From assembly GCF_025947065.1 (NCBI RefSeq), contig NZ_CP109994.1:1612001-1676000 (forward strand): DNA of 64,000 nucleotides, given 5' to 3'. Below are positions 17,827-27,393 of the stretch, one piece after another (within the stretch, counting starts at the first letter, position 1; the number at the start of each line of letters is the position of its first letter). Both the position numbers and the translations under genes were made by a program. This stretch comes from Flavobacterium sp. N1736 (GTDB taxonomy: Bacteria > Bacteroidota > Bacteroidia > Flavobacteriales > Flavobacteriaceae). The notes beneath the pieces were generated by a model that was not told the DNA's origin, ran no database searches, and saw nothing but the letters and a program-made list of their open reading frames with translations.

Positions 17827-20058
17827 TTATTGCGGTACCTTCACCGGTTTCGCATCAGCACGGATAGTTCCTCCGCAGGTTTGCATTATTTTTTTACACA
17901 ATGCCAAACCAACTCCTGAGCCGCCGTATTGTTCTTGTGTATGTAAACGCGTGAATATTTTAAAAATGGAGGTTGCATATTCCTGCTCAAAACCAATTCC
18001 GTTGTCTGTAAAAGTAACCCAGTGACAGTAGACATTATGCGAGAAATTATACGGTTCAGGTTCTTTTGAAGATGTTACTTTAATAATGGGCAATCTGTCT
18101 TCAGAGGCATATTTTAATGAATTTTGAAGAATATTAGAAAACAATTGTTTCATTAAAAAGTGAATTCCGTAAATTTCAGGCAGGTCTTCATATTCAATTA
18201 CGGCGTTGCTTTCAGTAATTGTTTCTTTCATTTCATCAAGAGTTGCCTCCATAATGCTATTCAGATTAATTTTCTGAAGTGCTTCTTTGGTATATTTTAT
18301 TCGGGTATATTTAAGAATATCCTGTAATAAAACCTGCATTCTGCTGGCTGAATTTGATACACGCTGTAAAGATTCAAAAATAGACTGAGCCGAAACATTC
18401 TCAATTTCCATAAGCAACTTAGAAATAATAAGTTGAATTTTTCGCAACGGTTCCTGCAAATCGTGCGTACTAATCCAGTTGATATTTTCTAATTCGGCGT
18501 TTGCTTCTTTCAAAACTTCGCTTTGACTGCGGTATTTTTCTTCTTCTTCACTCAGCATCAACAAAATAATCTGATTATGAAGTGCGTGCGCATAACTTGC
18601 CGCAGCACTTATTTCAGGATGGAGCCAAATAGTACTTTGGTTTTTAACAATTTCCTTCCATATATTAAATGAATTTCTCGGATGAAGTCCTTTGCTGTCT
18701 TTTATAATCGATTTTTCCGGATCGCCTCCCCATTTTATTTCGGATATTGTTTCTGGTTTGTACCAGATAATATTATTATCACTTCCAAGCGAATGGTAAA
18801 TAATTCCGGCAACATTTGATGGATTATCATCAAATTCCGGTAAATAATCGGTTAGTTTATTGGTTGTAAATATTCCTTCTTTAGCGAGGTTCCTAAACTT
18901 TGCAATTATCACATTAATATCATCGTCAGATGGTGTTATGCCGTGTTTATATATTTCACCGCCAACTTTAATAGAAACTCCGCCGGCATTACAAAGATTC
19001 AATAACTCAGGATCTGTACTTATAGTTGCAAATGATAACGGATTTAAAGGCAAATCTAAACCAGTTAAATGTTCTAATGCCACTGATGTTTTGCGTGCTA
19101 TCTGATATTCATCTGTAGATTGTCGCAAATCAATTTGCGAACTTATAAATTGTCCCTGCAGTTTTGCTGCAAGCCTGATTTCGGGCGAAATATTTTTGGC
19201 TGAATAATGGTGACATGCAATTAATCCCCATAATCTGTCATGATGAATTAAGGAAATGGTAAGCGTGGCTCCAACGCCCATATTTTTAAGATATTCAACA
19301 TGAATTGGTGATGTACTTCTTAAAACAGAAAGGCTTAAATCGAGATTTTTATTTGCCGCATTATCAACAGTAAAAATCGGGACGGGTTCATAATTAATAT
19401 CTGTTATTAATCGCAGCTGGTTTTTTATGTATAATTCTCGTGCCTGAGCCGGAATATCGGTATGCGGATAATGTAATCCTAAAAACGGTTCTAAATCTTC
19501 CCGACAATCTTCAGCATAAATTTCTCCGTTATAATCGGCATCAAAACGATAAATCATAACACGATCATAACCTGTTATATCACGTGTTCCTATTGCTACC
19601 AATGCACATAACTCCTGCAGCGTTCTTGTGCTGCTCATATTAGTGATAAACTCTATCGTTCTGGTGTACAATTCGACAATTCTTTCTTTGCCTTCAAAAT
19701 GTGGTTCTGCTTCAAGCACATAAACATCACCGCTTTTGTGTACACTTAACTGAAATATTTTTCCTAAAAGTCCAATTTCAAGCGGAAGAATTAACCGCGT
19801 TTTATCATCGTTGATATAGTTCAAAACTTCTTTCTGTACCTCAATTCCGAAAATTTCACTAAAATCTTTTCCTATTATTTCTTTATAAATTAAATCAATA
19901 AATACTGAAACATTTTCGGTACAAAAATCTATTTTCCAATCCGGAGTAACGCCTATCAAAAAACCATGCGGCTGAATACTGCCCGGAATATGGATGGGTT
20001 CGTTTTCACAATTTGTTAATGTGACAATTTCCCGATTTACTATATCTTTAATTTTCAT
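17827..20058 (-). CDS. bphP: Bacteriophytochrome sensor histidine kinase
   Basis: 743-aa red/far-red photoreceptor kinase. Order: PAS with the biliverdin-attachment cysteine C17 (TNCENEPIHIPG), GAF with YPHTDIPAQAR (D201, counterpart of PASDIP), PHY with tongue motifs WGGDP (443-447) and PRNSF (460-464), HisKA with H532 in ISTHDLQEPLRKIQ, and HATPase with N-box NILQNSLKYA, G1 DNGIGF and G2 GGSGVGLAL. ATG 20058 was chosen because it gives the standard N-terminus; the frame is open further upstream. It overlaps the heme oxygenase stop by 11 bp, so chromophore supply and receptor are translationally coupled. No receiver domain is fused or adjacent. Confidence 0.93.
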   Translation of the reverse strand: MKIKDIVNREIVTLTNCENEPIHIPGSIQPHGFLIGVTPDWKIDFCTENVSVFIDLIYKEIIGKDFSEIFGIEVQKEVLNYINDDKTRLILPLEIGLLGKIFQLSVHKSGDVYVLEAEPHFEGKERIVELYTRTIEFITNMSSTRTLQELCALVAIGTRDITGYDRVMIYRFDADYNGEIYAEDCREDLEPFLGLHYPHTDIPAQARELYIKNQLRLITDINYEPVPIFTVDNAANKNLDLSLSVLRSTSPIHVEYLKNMGVGATLTISLIHHDRLWGLIACHHYSAKNISPEIRLAAKLQGQFISSQIDLRQSTDEYQIARKTSVALEHLTGLDLPLNPLSFATISTDPELLNLCNAGGVSIKVGGEIYKHGITPSDDDINVIIAKFRNLAKEGIFTTNKLTDYLPEFDDNPSNVAGIIYHSLGSDNNIIWYKPETISEIKWGGDPEKSIIKDSKGLHPRNSFNIWKEIVKNQSTIWLHPEISAAASYAHALHNQIILLMLSEEEEKYRSQSEVLKEANAELENINWISTHDLQEPLRKIQLIISKLLMEIENVSAQSIFESLQRVSNSASRMQVLLQDILKYTRIKYTKEALQKINLNSIMEATLDEMKETITESNAVIEYEDLPEIYGIHFLMKQLFSNILQNSLKYASEDRLPIIKVTSSKEPEPYNFSHNVYCHWVTFTDNGIGFEQEYATSIFKIFTRLHTQEQYGGSGVGLALCKKIMQTCGGTIRADAKPVKVPQ

Positions 20059-20659
20059 TTTTCTGGGTCTGCAGGAAATGGTTATGAATGCTGTCAAAAG
20101 CATAAATTGCACCTTCGATTATTTCGTTTTCGCAATTATTTTCTTGTTGATAAGCTGTTAATTCATTTAAAAAAGATTTCCACTGGCTTCCTGTTTTATT
20201 GCCATATCCTGTAAAATACGAAACGCCTTTTCCCTGATCAAGTCCGGAAATTGTTTCTATGTTTTTCAATATAAAACGGCCGCCTAAAGATGATCCTTCC
20301 ACAACATATAGTATACCAAGCGCAAATGGTATTGTTAGGTTCTGTGTATTAAAAACGGAATTTGCTACGGGTTTATTGTACTTTAAAAATGCAAGATCTT
20401 CTTCGATTAAGTGCTTTTTTTCTCTGTTTTCTAAATCTTCAATACTACCGGAAAGTATCGGGAAAATATTTTCTTCAACGTTATGGTGAACGTCGTACAT
20501 CAATTTTAAATAATGTGCATAATCGTCTATTTTCATTTCTTTTGAAAGAATGCACGAAGAAACCGGTAAACTTTCCAGTCTTTTATGCGCAACAGCAGTT
20601 TGGGTTTTAAGTGTATCTAAAAAGTCGAACGACACAGAAGAATCTTGATGTGGAGTCAT
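20048..20659 (-). CDS. bphO: Biliverdin-producing heme oxygenase (BphO type)
   Basis: 203-aa all-helical enzyme converting heme to biliverdin, the phytochrome chromophore. Proximal heme ligand H25 in TAVAHKRLESLP; distal-helix glycines in VEGSSLGGRFILKN. ATG 20659 (MTPHQDSS) gives the usual length; the frame runs upstream to 20719, but that extension is not family-like. First gene of the bphO-bphP operon, overlapping bphP by 11 bp. Confidence 0.9.
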   Translation of the reverse strand: MTPHQDSSVSFDFLDTLKTQTAVAHKRLESLPVSSCILSKEMKIDDYAHYLKLMYDVHHNVEENIFPILSGSIEDLENREKKHLIEEDLAFLKYNKPVANSVFNTQNLTIPFALGILYVVEGSSLGGRFILKNIETISGLDQGKGVSYFTGYGNKTGSQWKSFLNELTAYQQENNCENEIIEGAIYAFDSIHNHFLQTQKNEN

Positions 20660-20830
20660 TTTGTTTGTATTAATTTTCTTGGGTACACAAAGATACTGTT
20701 TGAGGTAATACAATCTCATTTAATTAAATGCCAGAAAATAAAATCATCATTATTATTGAATAGCTATAAATAGGTACAGTAAAAAACTTCTTTTGTAAAT
20801 AAAAGTGTATATATCTCACTTATTGTTATA

Positions 20831-20864
20831 AAAACAAAAAAACGCTAAACCCGAAGATTTAGCG
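20831..20864 (-). terminator. Intrinsic terminator of the metNIQ operon
   Basis: On the minus strand, arms CGCTAAA / TTTAGCG (20858-20864 and 20843-20849) are followed by a T-rich tract, 33 bp after the metQ stop. Confidence 0.85.
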
Positions 20865-20896
20865 CTTTCCTTTTATTTGTACAATCTGGTTTTATA

Positions 20897-21715
20897 TTAC
20901 CATCCTTTTACAGCTCCGCCTTTAAATTCACGAATGGCTGCTTTTTCGACTTCTACAGATTGAAATGCTTTTAAAAATTGTTTTACTTTTTCCTGATTTT
21001 TATTGTCTTCTCTGCTCACGACAAGGTTTACATAAGGAGAATCTTTATCTTCAACAAACAAAGCATCGTTGGCTGGAACTAAACCGGCTTGCGAAGCAAA
21101 TGTATTGTTGATAATGGCAATAGATACATTTTCATCATCTAATGCTCTTGGCAATTGCGGCGCTTCTAATTCTAATATTTTTAATTTCTTAGGATTTTCT
21201 GTAATGTCTGTTACTTTTGGAAGCAAACCTACGCCGTCACGAAGTTTTAATAAACCATTTTTTTGCAAAAGCAATAAAGAACGTCCGCCATTTGTTGGAT
21301 CATTTGGAATAATAATCGTGCTTTCGTCTTTAAGTTCTGAAAGGTTTTTTATTTTTTTTGAATATCCTGCAATCGGATAAATAAATGTTTTACCAATTAT
21401 TGCCAGTTTGTACCCTCTTTGTTTTGATTGTTCGTCAAGATATGGTTTATGCTGAAACGCATTGGCATCGATATCGCCCTGACTTAACGCTTCGTTTGGA
21501 ATAACATAATCATTAAATGAAACCAATTCAACTTCAAGTCCGTATTTTTCTTTTGCTACTTTTTGTGCTGCTTGCGCTACGGCATATTCGGGTCCTGTTG
21601 CTACGCCAACTTTTATATAATGCGGGTCGTCATTTTTGGCTTTGCCACAATTTGTTATAATAAGTGACAGGGCTATAATTCCGGCTGTTTTTAAGATGTT
21701 ATTTTTAGTAATCAT
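20897..21715 (-). CDS. metQ: Methionine ABC transporter substrate-binding lipoprotein MetQ
   Basis: 272-aa NlpA/MetQ-family protein. Signal peptide with probable lipidation at C23 (LIITNC|GK). Family motifs: VGVATGPEYAVAQAA, VELVSFNDYVIPNEAL, DANAFQHKPYLD, IIIPNDPTNGGRSLLLLQ. It captures methionine in the periplasm and passes it to MetNI. Last gene of the operon, 111 bp after metI, followed by a terminator. Confidence 0.92.
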   Translation of the reverse strand: MITKNNILKTAGIIALSLIITNCGKAKNDDPHYIKVGVATGPEYAVAQAAQKVAKEKYGLEVELVSFNDYVIPNEALSQGDIDANAFQHKPYLDEQSKQRGYKLAIIGKTFIYPIAGYSKKIKNLSELKDESTIIIPNDPTNGGRSLLLLQKNGLLKLRDGVGLLPKVTDITENPKKLKILELEAPQLPRALDDENVSIAIINNTFASQAGLVPANDALFVEDKDSPYVNLVVSREDNKNQEKVKQFLKAFQSVEVEKAAIREFKGGAVKGW

Positions 21716-21826
21716 ATTTTTTATTTTTAATTATTGTTGTTTGTGTTTAAGGCAAAGTTTTTTTTTCTCTCGCAGATTGAGCAGATTTTTACTTTTTTTA
21801 TTAGTGCGAAATTTGAACCTTTGAAC

Positions 21827-22480
21827 CTATCTATGATCAAATCGTTTTGATAAAGCGTCTCCGGCAAACTGAATAACAAATACCAAAAGTACCAGTAATG
21901 CCAGAACCGAGTTCATTGTTACGGCATCATAACCAATATATCCGTATTGATAACCAACTTGTCCTAAACCGCCTGCGCCAACTGCTCCGCCCATTGCAGA
22001 ATATCCAACTAATGTAATTAAGGTTATCGATGCTGCATTTATTATTGATGGCAACGCCTCAGGAAGCAATACTTTGTAAACGATTTGAAACGGTGTTGCG
22101 CCCAAAGCTCTTGCGGCTTCGATTAATCCTGAAGGCAAACCTAATAAACTATTTTCTACAAGTCTGGCAATAAATGGTGCTGCGCCAATACTTAACGGAA
22201 CTAATGCTGCGCTTACGCCAATAGAAGTTCCTACAAGCGCTCTTGTAAACGGAATCATCCAGACAATTAATATAATGAATGGTATTGAACGGAAAATATT
22301 GACCAAAACAGATAACGATCTGTTTAAAACGGGCTGTTCTAATATTTGATTTTTTCGGGTTAGAAAAAGTAAAACTCCTGTTGGAAGTCCTAAAGCAAAA
22401 CCAAAAAAGCCCGACACAAATGTCATTACTATAGTTTCCCAGGTTCCTTTTAATAATAATTCAAAAATGGATTCAGACAT
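21827..22480 (-). CDS. metI: Methionine ABC transporter permease MetI
   Basis: 217-aa inner-membrane permease with five predicted membrane spans. The EAA loop is [27 protein letters not shown]-terminal [21 protein letters not shown] is typical of MetI. It overlaps metN by 8 bp, so the two are translationally coupled. Confidence 0.92.
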   Translation of the reverse strand: MSESIFELLLKGTWETIVMTFVSGFFGFALGLPTGVLLFLTRKNQILEQPVLNRSLSVLVNIFRSIPFIILIVWMIPFTRALVGTSIGVSAALVPLSIGAAPFIARLVENSLLGLPSGLIEAARALGATPFQIVYKVLLPEALPSIINAASITLITLVGYSAMGGAVGAGGLGQVGYQYGYIGYDAVTMNSVLALLVLLVFVIQFAGDALSKRFDHR

Positions 22481-23504
22481 AACCTATGATTTCTGTTTTA
22501 ATGTGTTTAGAGATAAAATATTGAATGGCGGCATCGTAATTTTCGCGTTTACCGGATAATTCGATCAGCATAACGCCAAAATTAACTTCGCCCGCCTGAT
22601 CCATTTGGGCAGAGATAATTTTAAAATCGGTATCGAATAATCTCGAAACTTCTGAAATTACAGGCTCATTAACGGATTTTCCGGTCATTTCAAGTCTCAA
22701 TAGCGGATTTAAAGTTCCGTTATCTTCTTTTTGAAGTTTATCCTGATATACAGACGGAATGTCAAGATGTAATGACGAAGCAATAAATTCTCTTGTTAAT
22801 TCATGTTTTGGGTCGGCAAAAATTTCTCCTACACTTCCCTGCTCTATCAATTCTCCGTGACTAATTACGGCAACCTCATCGCAAATAGATTTTACGACTT
22901 CCATTTGGTGTGTAATCAATAAAATGGTGATGTTTAAACGACGATTGATGTCTTTCAATAATTCTAAAATAGATCTTGTCGTTGCGGGATCAAGCGCACT
23001 TGTAGCTTCATCGCATAAAAGCACTTTCGGATTATTGGCTAATGTTCTTGCAATGGCTACTCTTTGTTTTTGACCTCCGGAAAGGCTTGCGGGATAATCG
23101 TTTGCTTTTTCTTGTAAACCTACTAATTGCAGCAATTCGCGAACGCGTGTTTCTATTTCTGATTTTGATTTTCCGACTAATTCTAATGGAAATGCTACAT
23201 TTTCGAAAACGGTGCGTGACGAAAGCAGATTAAAATGCTGAAAAATCATTCCAATTTGTCTTCTTTCAATCGCAAGCTGTGCGTTTGATAATTGCATTAA
23301 TGACTTTCCGTCAACGATAATTTCTCCCGAAGTTGGTTTTTCCAAAAGATTCACACATCGAATTAATGTGCTTTTTCCTGCTCCCGAAGTACCAATTACA
23401 CCAAATATTTTTCCTGGCGGAACTTTAAGTGAAACATCAGCTAAAGCAGTAACAACTCTGTTTTTTTGATGAAACGTTTTGGTAACATTTTTTAATTCAA
23501 TCAT
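22473..23504 (-). CDS. metN: Methionine ABC transporter ATP-binding protein MetN
   Basis: 343-aa ATPase: Walker [10 protein letters not shown] (38-46), signature [13 protein letters not shown], Walker [13 protein letters not shown], and a C-terminal ACT-like NIL domain (about 265-343) that binds methionine for trans-inhibition in characterised homologues. First structural gene of metNIQ. The 210 bp upstream hold a terminator-like hairpin and a short Met/Cys-coding ORF, suggesting attenuation control; no S-box/SAM riboswitch pattern was recognised. Confidence 0.93.
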   Translation of the reverse strand: MIELKNVTKTFHQKNRVVTALADVSLKVPPGKIFGVIGTSGAGKSTLIRCVNLLEKPTSGEIIVDGKSLMQLSNAQLAIERRQIGMIFQHFNLLSSRTVFENVAFPLELVGKSKSEIETRVRELLQLVGLQEKANDYPASLSGGQKQRVAIARTLANNPKVLLCDEATSALDPATTRSILELLKDINRRLNITILLITHQMEVVKSICDEVAVISHGELIEQGSVGEIFADPKHELTREFIASSLHLDIPSVYQDKLQKEDNGTLNPLLRLEMTGKSVNEPVISEVSRLFDTDFKIISAQMDQAGEVNFGVMLIELSGKRENYDAAIQYFISKHIKTEIIGYV

Positions 23505-23573
23505 TATTTTAATTCAATTTTTTAATTGTGCTTTGAACGCTGAAATTTTCTATTTAATAAAATTTAAAACAAT

Positions 23574-23603
23574 AAAAGCCTTTCAAACATTATGAAAGGC
23601 TTT
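23574..23603 (-). terminator. Leader terminator (putative attenuator) of metNIQ
   Basis: On the minus strand the hairpin AAAGCCTTTC ... GAAAGGCTTTT is followed by a T-rich stretch, 70 bp before metN and 37 bp after the leader ORF stop. Minus-strand GGCTT (plus-strand 23631-23635) between ORF and hairpin can pair with the AAGCC of the first arm, giving a possible, weak antiterminator. Confidence 0.7.
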
Positions 23604-23640
23604 CGAATAAATGCTATTATTTTTTTATATAAGCCAGACA

Positions 23641-23715
23641 TTATTGCATTACAACATAACAACACATCATGATGCTGCTGTTATAATACTTGATATTCTG
23701 GTTGTTGTTTTTCAT
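23641..23715 (-). CDS. Putative 24-aa Met/Cys leader peptide of metNIQ
   Basis: Short ORF from ATG 23715 to TAA 23641. It starts MKNNNQNIKYYNSS and continues I-M-M-C-C-Y-V-V-M-Q: two adjacent Met codons, two adjacent Cys codons, then a third Met just before the stop. It is followed by a terminator hairpin and the methionine importer genes. Ribosome stalling at Met or Cys codons would let the alternative GGCTT/AAGCC pairing form and allow read-through. Family-level precedent is amino-acid attenuation (trp, his, leu). The composition match is seen in the sequence; the mechanism is inferred. Confidence 0.6.
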   Translation of the reverse strand: MKNNNQNIKYYNSSIMMCCYVVMQ

Positions 23716-23723
23716 TGCTGCGG

Positions 23724-23731
23724 CAAATTTA
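23724..23731 (-). promoter_or_regulatory. Possible -7 element of the met leader
   Basis: Minus strand TAAATTTG matches the Bacteroidota TAnnTTTG -7 element, 8 bp upstream of the leader-peptide ATG. No clear TTG was found at the -33 distance, so this is weak. Confidence 0.3.
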
Positions 23732-23963
23732 AAGAGATAATTTGAATTAAAAGGTATAAAAATGTAAAACTTTTTAAACCCTATCAATATAATAGACTAA
23801 TTAAAAAATCAGGTGTGAATTACTAATTATTTAACAGAATAATTTTGAGGTTTCTATTTAATTTATTGTTTGCAGTTTAATTGCAATACATTGGCGTTTA
23901 AAGGCTGTGCCGGCATTATTTTTTTTACTGATAAACTCATAAATTCTAAATTTTAAAATAAAA

Positions 23964-23986
23964 CCTGCAGTAACAAATACTGCAGG
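23964..23986 (-). terminator. Intrinsic terminator after small lipoprotein gene
   Basis: Arms CCTGCAGTA / TACTGCAGG, 5-nt loop, followed on the minus strand by TTTTATTTT. It lies 90 bp beyond the lipoprotein stop. Confidence 0.75.
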
Positions 23987-24075
23987 CTTTCCTTGAATCA
24001 ATAATTAACATTTAAAAAGTAACTTGAATCAAAACATAGATTAAAAATCTAACCTATTTTCTTTACTATTTTTTA

Positions 24076-24288
24076 CTACTTTGTGGTTGTCGCTGTTGAA
24101 TCTTTTCTTAAAGTAATGGTGTCCGGAGAAACTGATGTACTATCAATTGTAGTATTCATACTGTCAACTGTAGTTGTTGTCGAATCATAAGTGGTTTCTG
24201 CCGGAACGGTTTCATTCTTTTTACAAGAAAATGAAAGTCCCGCTAAAAGAACAAGCAAAGCGATTTTGGATTTGATACGTGTTTTCAT
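24076..24288 (-). CDS. Small Thr/Ser-rich lipoprotein (70 aa)
   Basis: N-terminal signal peptide ending in LSFSC|KKNE, a Bacteroidota lipobox, then a short low-complexity tail of T/S/D (repeated TTTVDS / TTIDSTS units) with no fold evident. Probably an envelope-anchored peptide of unknown role. It stands alone between the met leader region and the sugar-dehydrogenase-like gene, with its own terminator downstream. Confidence 0.65.
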   Translation of the reverse strand: MKTRIKSKIALLVLLAGLSFSCKKNETVPAETTYDSTTTTVDSMNTTIDSTSVSPDTITLRKDSTATTTK

Positions 24289-24431
24289 AATAATAGGGTT
24301 TTATTAATACTAATGATTTCAAAATTAAACTTTAGTGCGCTGATTCTATTACACAATTATTTTTACTTCTTACAGAATAAAACACATAAACAATTCATTA
24401 CAAATTAATTACCAAAGTATATAACAATAAA

Positions 24432-24453
24432 AAAGGTGCATTGCTGCACCTTT
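24432..24453 (-). terminator. Intrinsic terminator of the sugar-dehydrogenase-like gene
   Basis: Minus strand AAAGGTGCA ... TGCACCTTT with a 4-nt loop, followed by a T-rich tract, 45 bp beyond the stop. Confidence 0.85.
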
Positions 24454-24497
24454 TGGTCATGTTTAATAAATAAGGAAAGTAGTTAATGTTGAATTGA

Positions 24498-25726
24498 TTA
24501 TTTTTTATCAATTCTATAAAGTCTGCCCTGATCTGTAACGGCATATAAAGCGCCGTCTGTTCCTTGGGTAATATCTCTGAATCTTTGATTTTCGCTGGCA
24601 AGAAGTCTTTCTTCACCAATTACTTTATTGTCTCTTATAGCAAGTCGCACAATATGAGTTGCGCTTAATGAACCTATAAAAAGATTGTTTTCCCATTCCG
24701 GTACACGATTTCCGGTATAGAAAGTCATACCGCTTGGCGATACAACAGGATCCCAATAATAAACAGGCTGTTCCATTCCGTCTTGTTTTTGAATTCCTGC
24801 TCCAATTTTCTCTCCGCTATATTCAATTCCGTACGTAATTGTTGGCCATCCATAATTAGAACCTCCTTTAATACGATTAATTTCGTCGCCTCCGCGTGGT
24901 CCGTGTTCACTTTCCCAAACTTCGCCTGTAACCGGGTGAAGCGCCAAACCTTGTGGGTTTCTGTGTCCTATAGAATATAATTCCGGTAATGCACCACTTT
25001 GGCTAAATGCAGGATTTCCTGATGCCGGCTGACCATCTTTGGTTATTCTGACAACTTTACCCAAACCTGCGGTAACTGATTGTGCCAAAGGTCTGGTTTC
25101 GAGTACAGAACGTTCTCCGGTACTTACAATAAGATTTCCGGTTTTATCAAATAGAATTCTTCCGCCATAATGAAGTGTGCTTGCATTTGCAGGATTGGCG
25201 CGATAAATTACTGTTGCGCCTTCTATGGTTTTTTCATCATTAGATAATCTTCCTTTGGCAACTGATGTTTGATTTCCGCCTGTTGATGCTTCTGAGAAAA
25301 CCCAGTAAATCATTCTGTTTGCAGAAAAATCAGGATCAAGAACCAAGCCTAATAATCCGCCTTGTCCGGCAGCATTTACGGCTGGAGCACCTGTAATAGC
25401 GGCACTTACTACTCCTGCTACAGTTACAATTCTAAAAGTTCCTGCTTTTTCAGTTACTAATAATCTGCCATCAGGAAGACTTTTTACGCCCCACGGAGCA
25501 GCCAAATTCGATGTTATTATTTTTCCTTCATAAGGTGTATTTGTCTGTACACCATTAATACGGGTTTGTCCTGTAAAAGCAGGTGTATAAGCTGTATTTG
25601 GTGTATTTGTTTCTACGGGATTTGTAATAGTACCCGATCTGTATCTGGTGTTTTGTCATCATTTGAACAACTTGTTAATGCCAATAATGCACCGGCCAGA
25701 ATAGCAATGTAATGTAGTTTTTTCAT
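24498..25726 (-). pseudogene. Glucose/sorbosone dehydrogenase-like PQQ lipoprotein, frameshifted
   Basis: The main frame (24498 up to about 25655) encodes a six-bladed GSDH propeller: LAAPWGVKSLPDGRLLVTEK, GQGGLLGLVLDPDF, SIGHRNPQGLALHP, SEHGPRGGDEIN, NYGWPTITYG, and a final RDITQGTDGALYAVTDQGRLYRI. These enzymes oxidise aldose sugars in the periplasm with PQQ. The main frame has no good start; its first usable codon is a TTG at 25505, inside the domain. A second frame starts at ATG 25726 with a clear lipoprotein signal (LAGALLALTSC|SNDD) and stops at 25613. The two join if one base is restored between 25616 and 25655, giving about 409 aa. Sequencing error or recent inactivation. Confidence 0.8.
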
Positions 25727-25948
25727 GGTATTTGGGAGTTTAAATTAAAAATAAGGCAGTAATAAATAGGTTTAACAGAAAAAAACATAAGATTTTACTT
25801 CTTTTTTGTTTTAATTGAAACAAATTTCCTAAATTTATGAATATAAAATCTTACATAATTTAACGCAAAACTTATACAATTAATTGTTTTATTAGAAAAA
25901 AGTTTATAAAAATCTTTAATATGTTAGACTTTTTATTAATCTGCCCTA

Positions 25949-25990
25949 ACATGAAAAGGTGGTTTCATGACATGAAAATCCCGCTTCGTG
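25949..25990. promoter_or_regulatory. Two tandem 21-bp palindromic units upstream of the collar-gene cluster
   Basis: Unit 1 (25949-25969) is ACATGAAA-n6-TTTCATG; unit 2 (25970-25990) repeats it as ACATGAAA with a variant arm TTCGTG. The exact 21-bp pitch places both on the same DNA face. They lie 223 bp from the sugar-dehydrogenase start (-) and 264 bp from the first collar gene (+). Rest of 25727-26253: no gene seen. Confidence 0.5.
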
Positions 25991-26253
25991 ACATAATTTT
26001 CTGCTATTGCGTACCCGATGTATATTTTTGAATTAATAAGAGATTGAAAAATCAAATTTTGAAATGCATATTATTCAGCGTTAATATATTATGAATTGTG
26101 TGCTTCAAAATCAGGTATAAATACTTGTTTTTGAACTGGCTATATACAGTAATTTAGCATTGTACTAAAATACCTGCATGGTGCATTTTCTTTTATAAAA
26201 ACAAAGTGACAAAATAAAATATCTAATCTATTAACTAACTAAACTATCAACTT

Positions 26254-26793
26254 ATGGATGGCACAGTAGGAGAAATCCGTCTTTTTGCGGCTAATTTTGT
26301 ACCAAGAAATTGGGCTTTTTGCAATGGCACGCTAATTCAAATAAGAAGTAATACAGCATTGTATTCTATTTTGGGAACCGTTTATGGCGGCGATGGTACA
26401 AATACTTTTGGTTTACCGGACCTTAGAGGTCGTGTTGTTGTAGGCGCTGGTCAGAGTGCGGGACTTTCTTTTTATGGTCTGGGACAAATGGGAGGTACAA
26501 ATAGTGTAACCTTACTCGAAACAAATTTGCCACCACACACACATATTTCTTCTGGTTCAGTATCTATTCCTGCTTATTCTGATGGTGGAAATGCTAATAC
26601 GCCAAGCGGAAATATTCTGGCGTCTGTATCAGCTATGTATAGTGATCAGGGTGGAGACAGTAAAATGAAACCAACTACTTATCCTGTAGCTGTTAGTTTT
26701 ACCGGAAATGGTAATCCGTTGCCTTTAAATCAGCCTTCGCTGGGTATGAATTATATCGTTTGTATGTTCGGAGAGTTTCCACAACGCCCGTAA
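26254..26793 (+). CDS. Phage tail-collar-domain protein 1 (microcystin-dependent-protein family)
   Basis: 179-aa protein: N-terminal collar fold with GEIRLFAANFVPRNWAFCNG, YGGDGTNTFGLPDLRGRV and the metal-binding-type H95-x-H97 in LPPHTH; C-terminal half ends NYIVCMFGEFPQRP. This domain occurs in phage short tail fibres and in chromosomal proteins of unknown role. There is no signal peptide and no phage structural genes nearby. First of three tandem paralogues, in one orientation with short gaps. Confidence 0.85.
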   Translation: MDGTVGEIRLFAANFVPRNWAFCNGTLIQIRSNTALYSILGTVYGGDGTNTFGLPDLRGRVVVGAGQSAGLSFYGLGQMGGTNSVTLLETNLPPHTHISSGSVSIPAYSDGGNANTPSGNILASVSAMYSDQGGDSKMKPTTYPVAVSFTGNGNPLPLNQPSLGMNYIVCMFGEFPQRP

Positions 26794-26836
26794 TACATTA
26801 ATAAACAAGCTATTTTTTAAACTTAAAATATTTTTT

Positions 26837-27376
26837 ATGGAAGGAACTATAGGAGAAATTCGAGTATTCGCAGGCAACTTTGCTCCGGTAAATTGGGCAA
26901 TTTGCAATGGCGCTTCATTATCAATTGCAGAATACGAGGCACTTTATACCTTAATTGGTACCACTTATGGAGGAGACGGACAAGTAACATTTAATGTTCC
27001 TAATCTATGCAGCCGTGTTCCGGTTGGCGCAGGTCAAGGGATTGGGCTTCCTAATATAATACTTGGTCAGATTGCCGGTTCAGAAAGTGCATCAATGTCA
27101 TCAAATCAAATGCCGTCACATAATCATATTGGTACAGGTTCAATTTCAATTCCAACATTGAATGAAGCTGATACTTTAGGTTCTCCAACTGATGCAGAAT
27201 TGGCAGGTTTACCGGCAGCATATTCAACAGAAGTTGCTGACTCTTTCCTTAAAGCAGAAACCTCAACGGTGACTCTTACTCCTACGGGACAGGGACAGCC
27301 TTTTAGCATTATGCAGCCTTATACGGCTTCAAATTATATTATTTGTACACTAGGTGTTTTCCCATCTAGAAATTAA
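26837..27376 (+). CDS. Phage tail-collar-domain protein 2
   Basis: 179-aa paralogue of its neighbours: MEGTIGEIRVFAGNF, YGGDGQVTFNVPNL, H95-x-H97 in MPSHNH, C-terminal NYIICTLGVFPSRN. Differs in the pocket (NLCSR for DLRGR), so it may have a distinct role in a heteromer. 43 bp after collar gene 1. Confidence 0.85.
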   Translation: MEGTIGEIRVFAGNFAPVNWAICNGASLSIAEYEALYTLIGTTYGGDGQVTFNVPNLCSRVPVGAGQGIGLPNIILGQIAGSESASMSSNQMPSHNHIGTGSISIPTLNEADTLGSPTDAELAGLPAAYSTEVADSFLKAETSTVTLTPTGQGQPFSIMQPYTASNYIICTLGVFPSRN

Positions 27377-27393
27377 TCTTAAAAAAAACTATC

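Noticed and set aside
23505-23800. SAM riboswitch upstream of metN
   Set aside because: No S-box core pattern recognised; a short Met/Cys ORF plus terminator explains the leader better.
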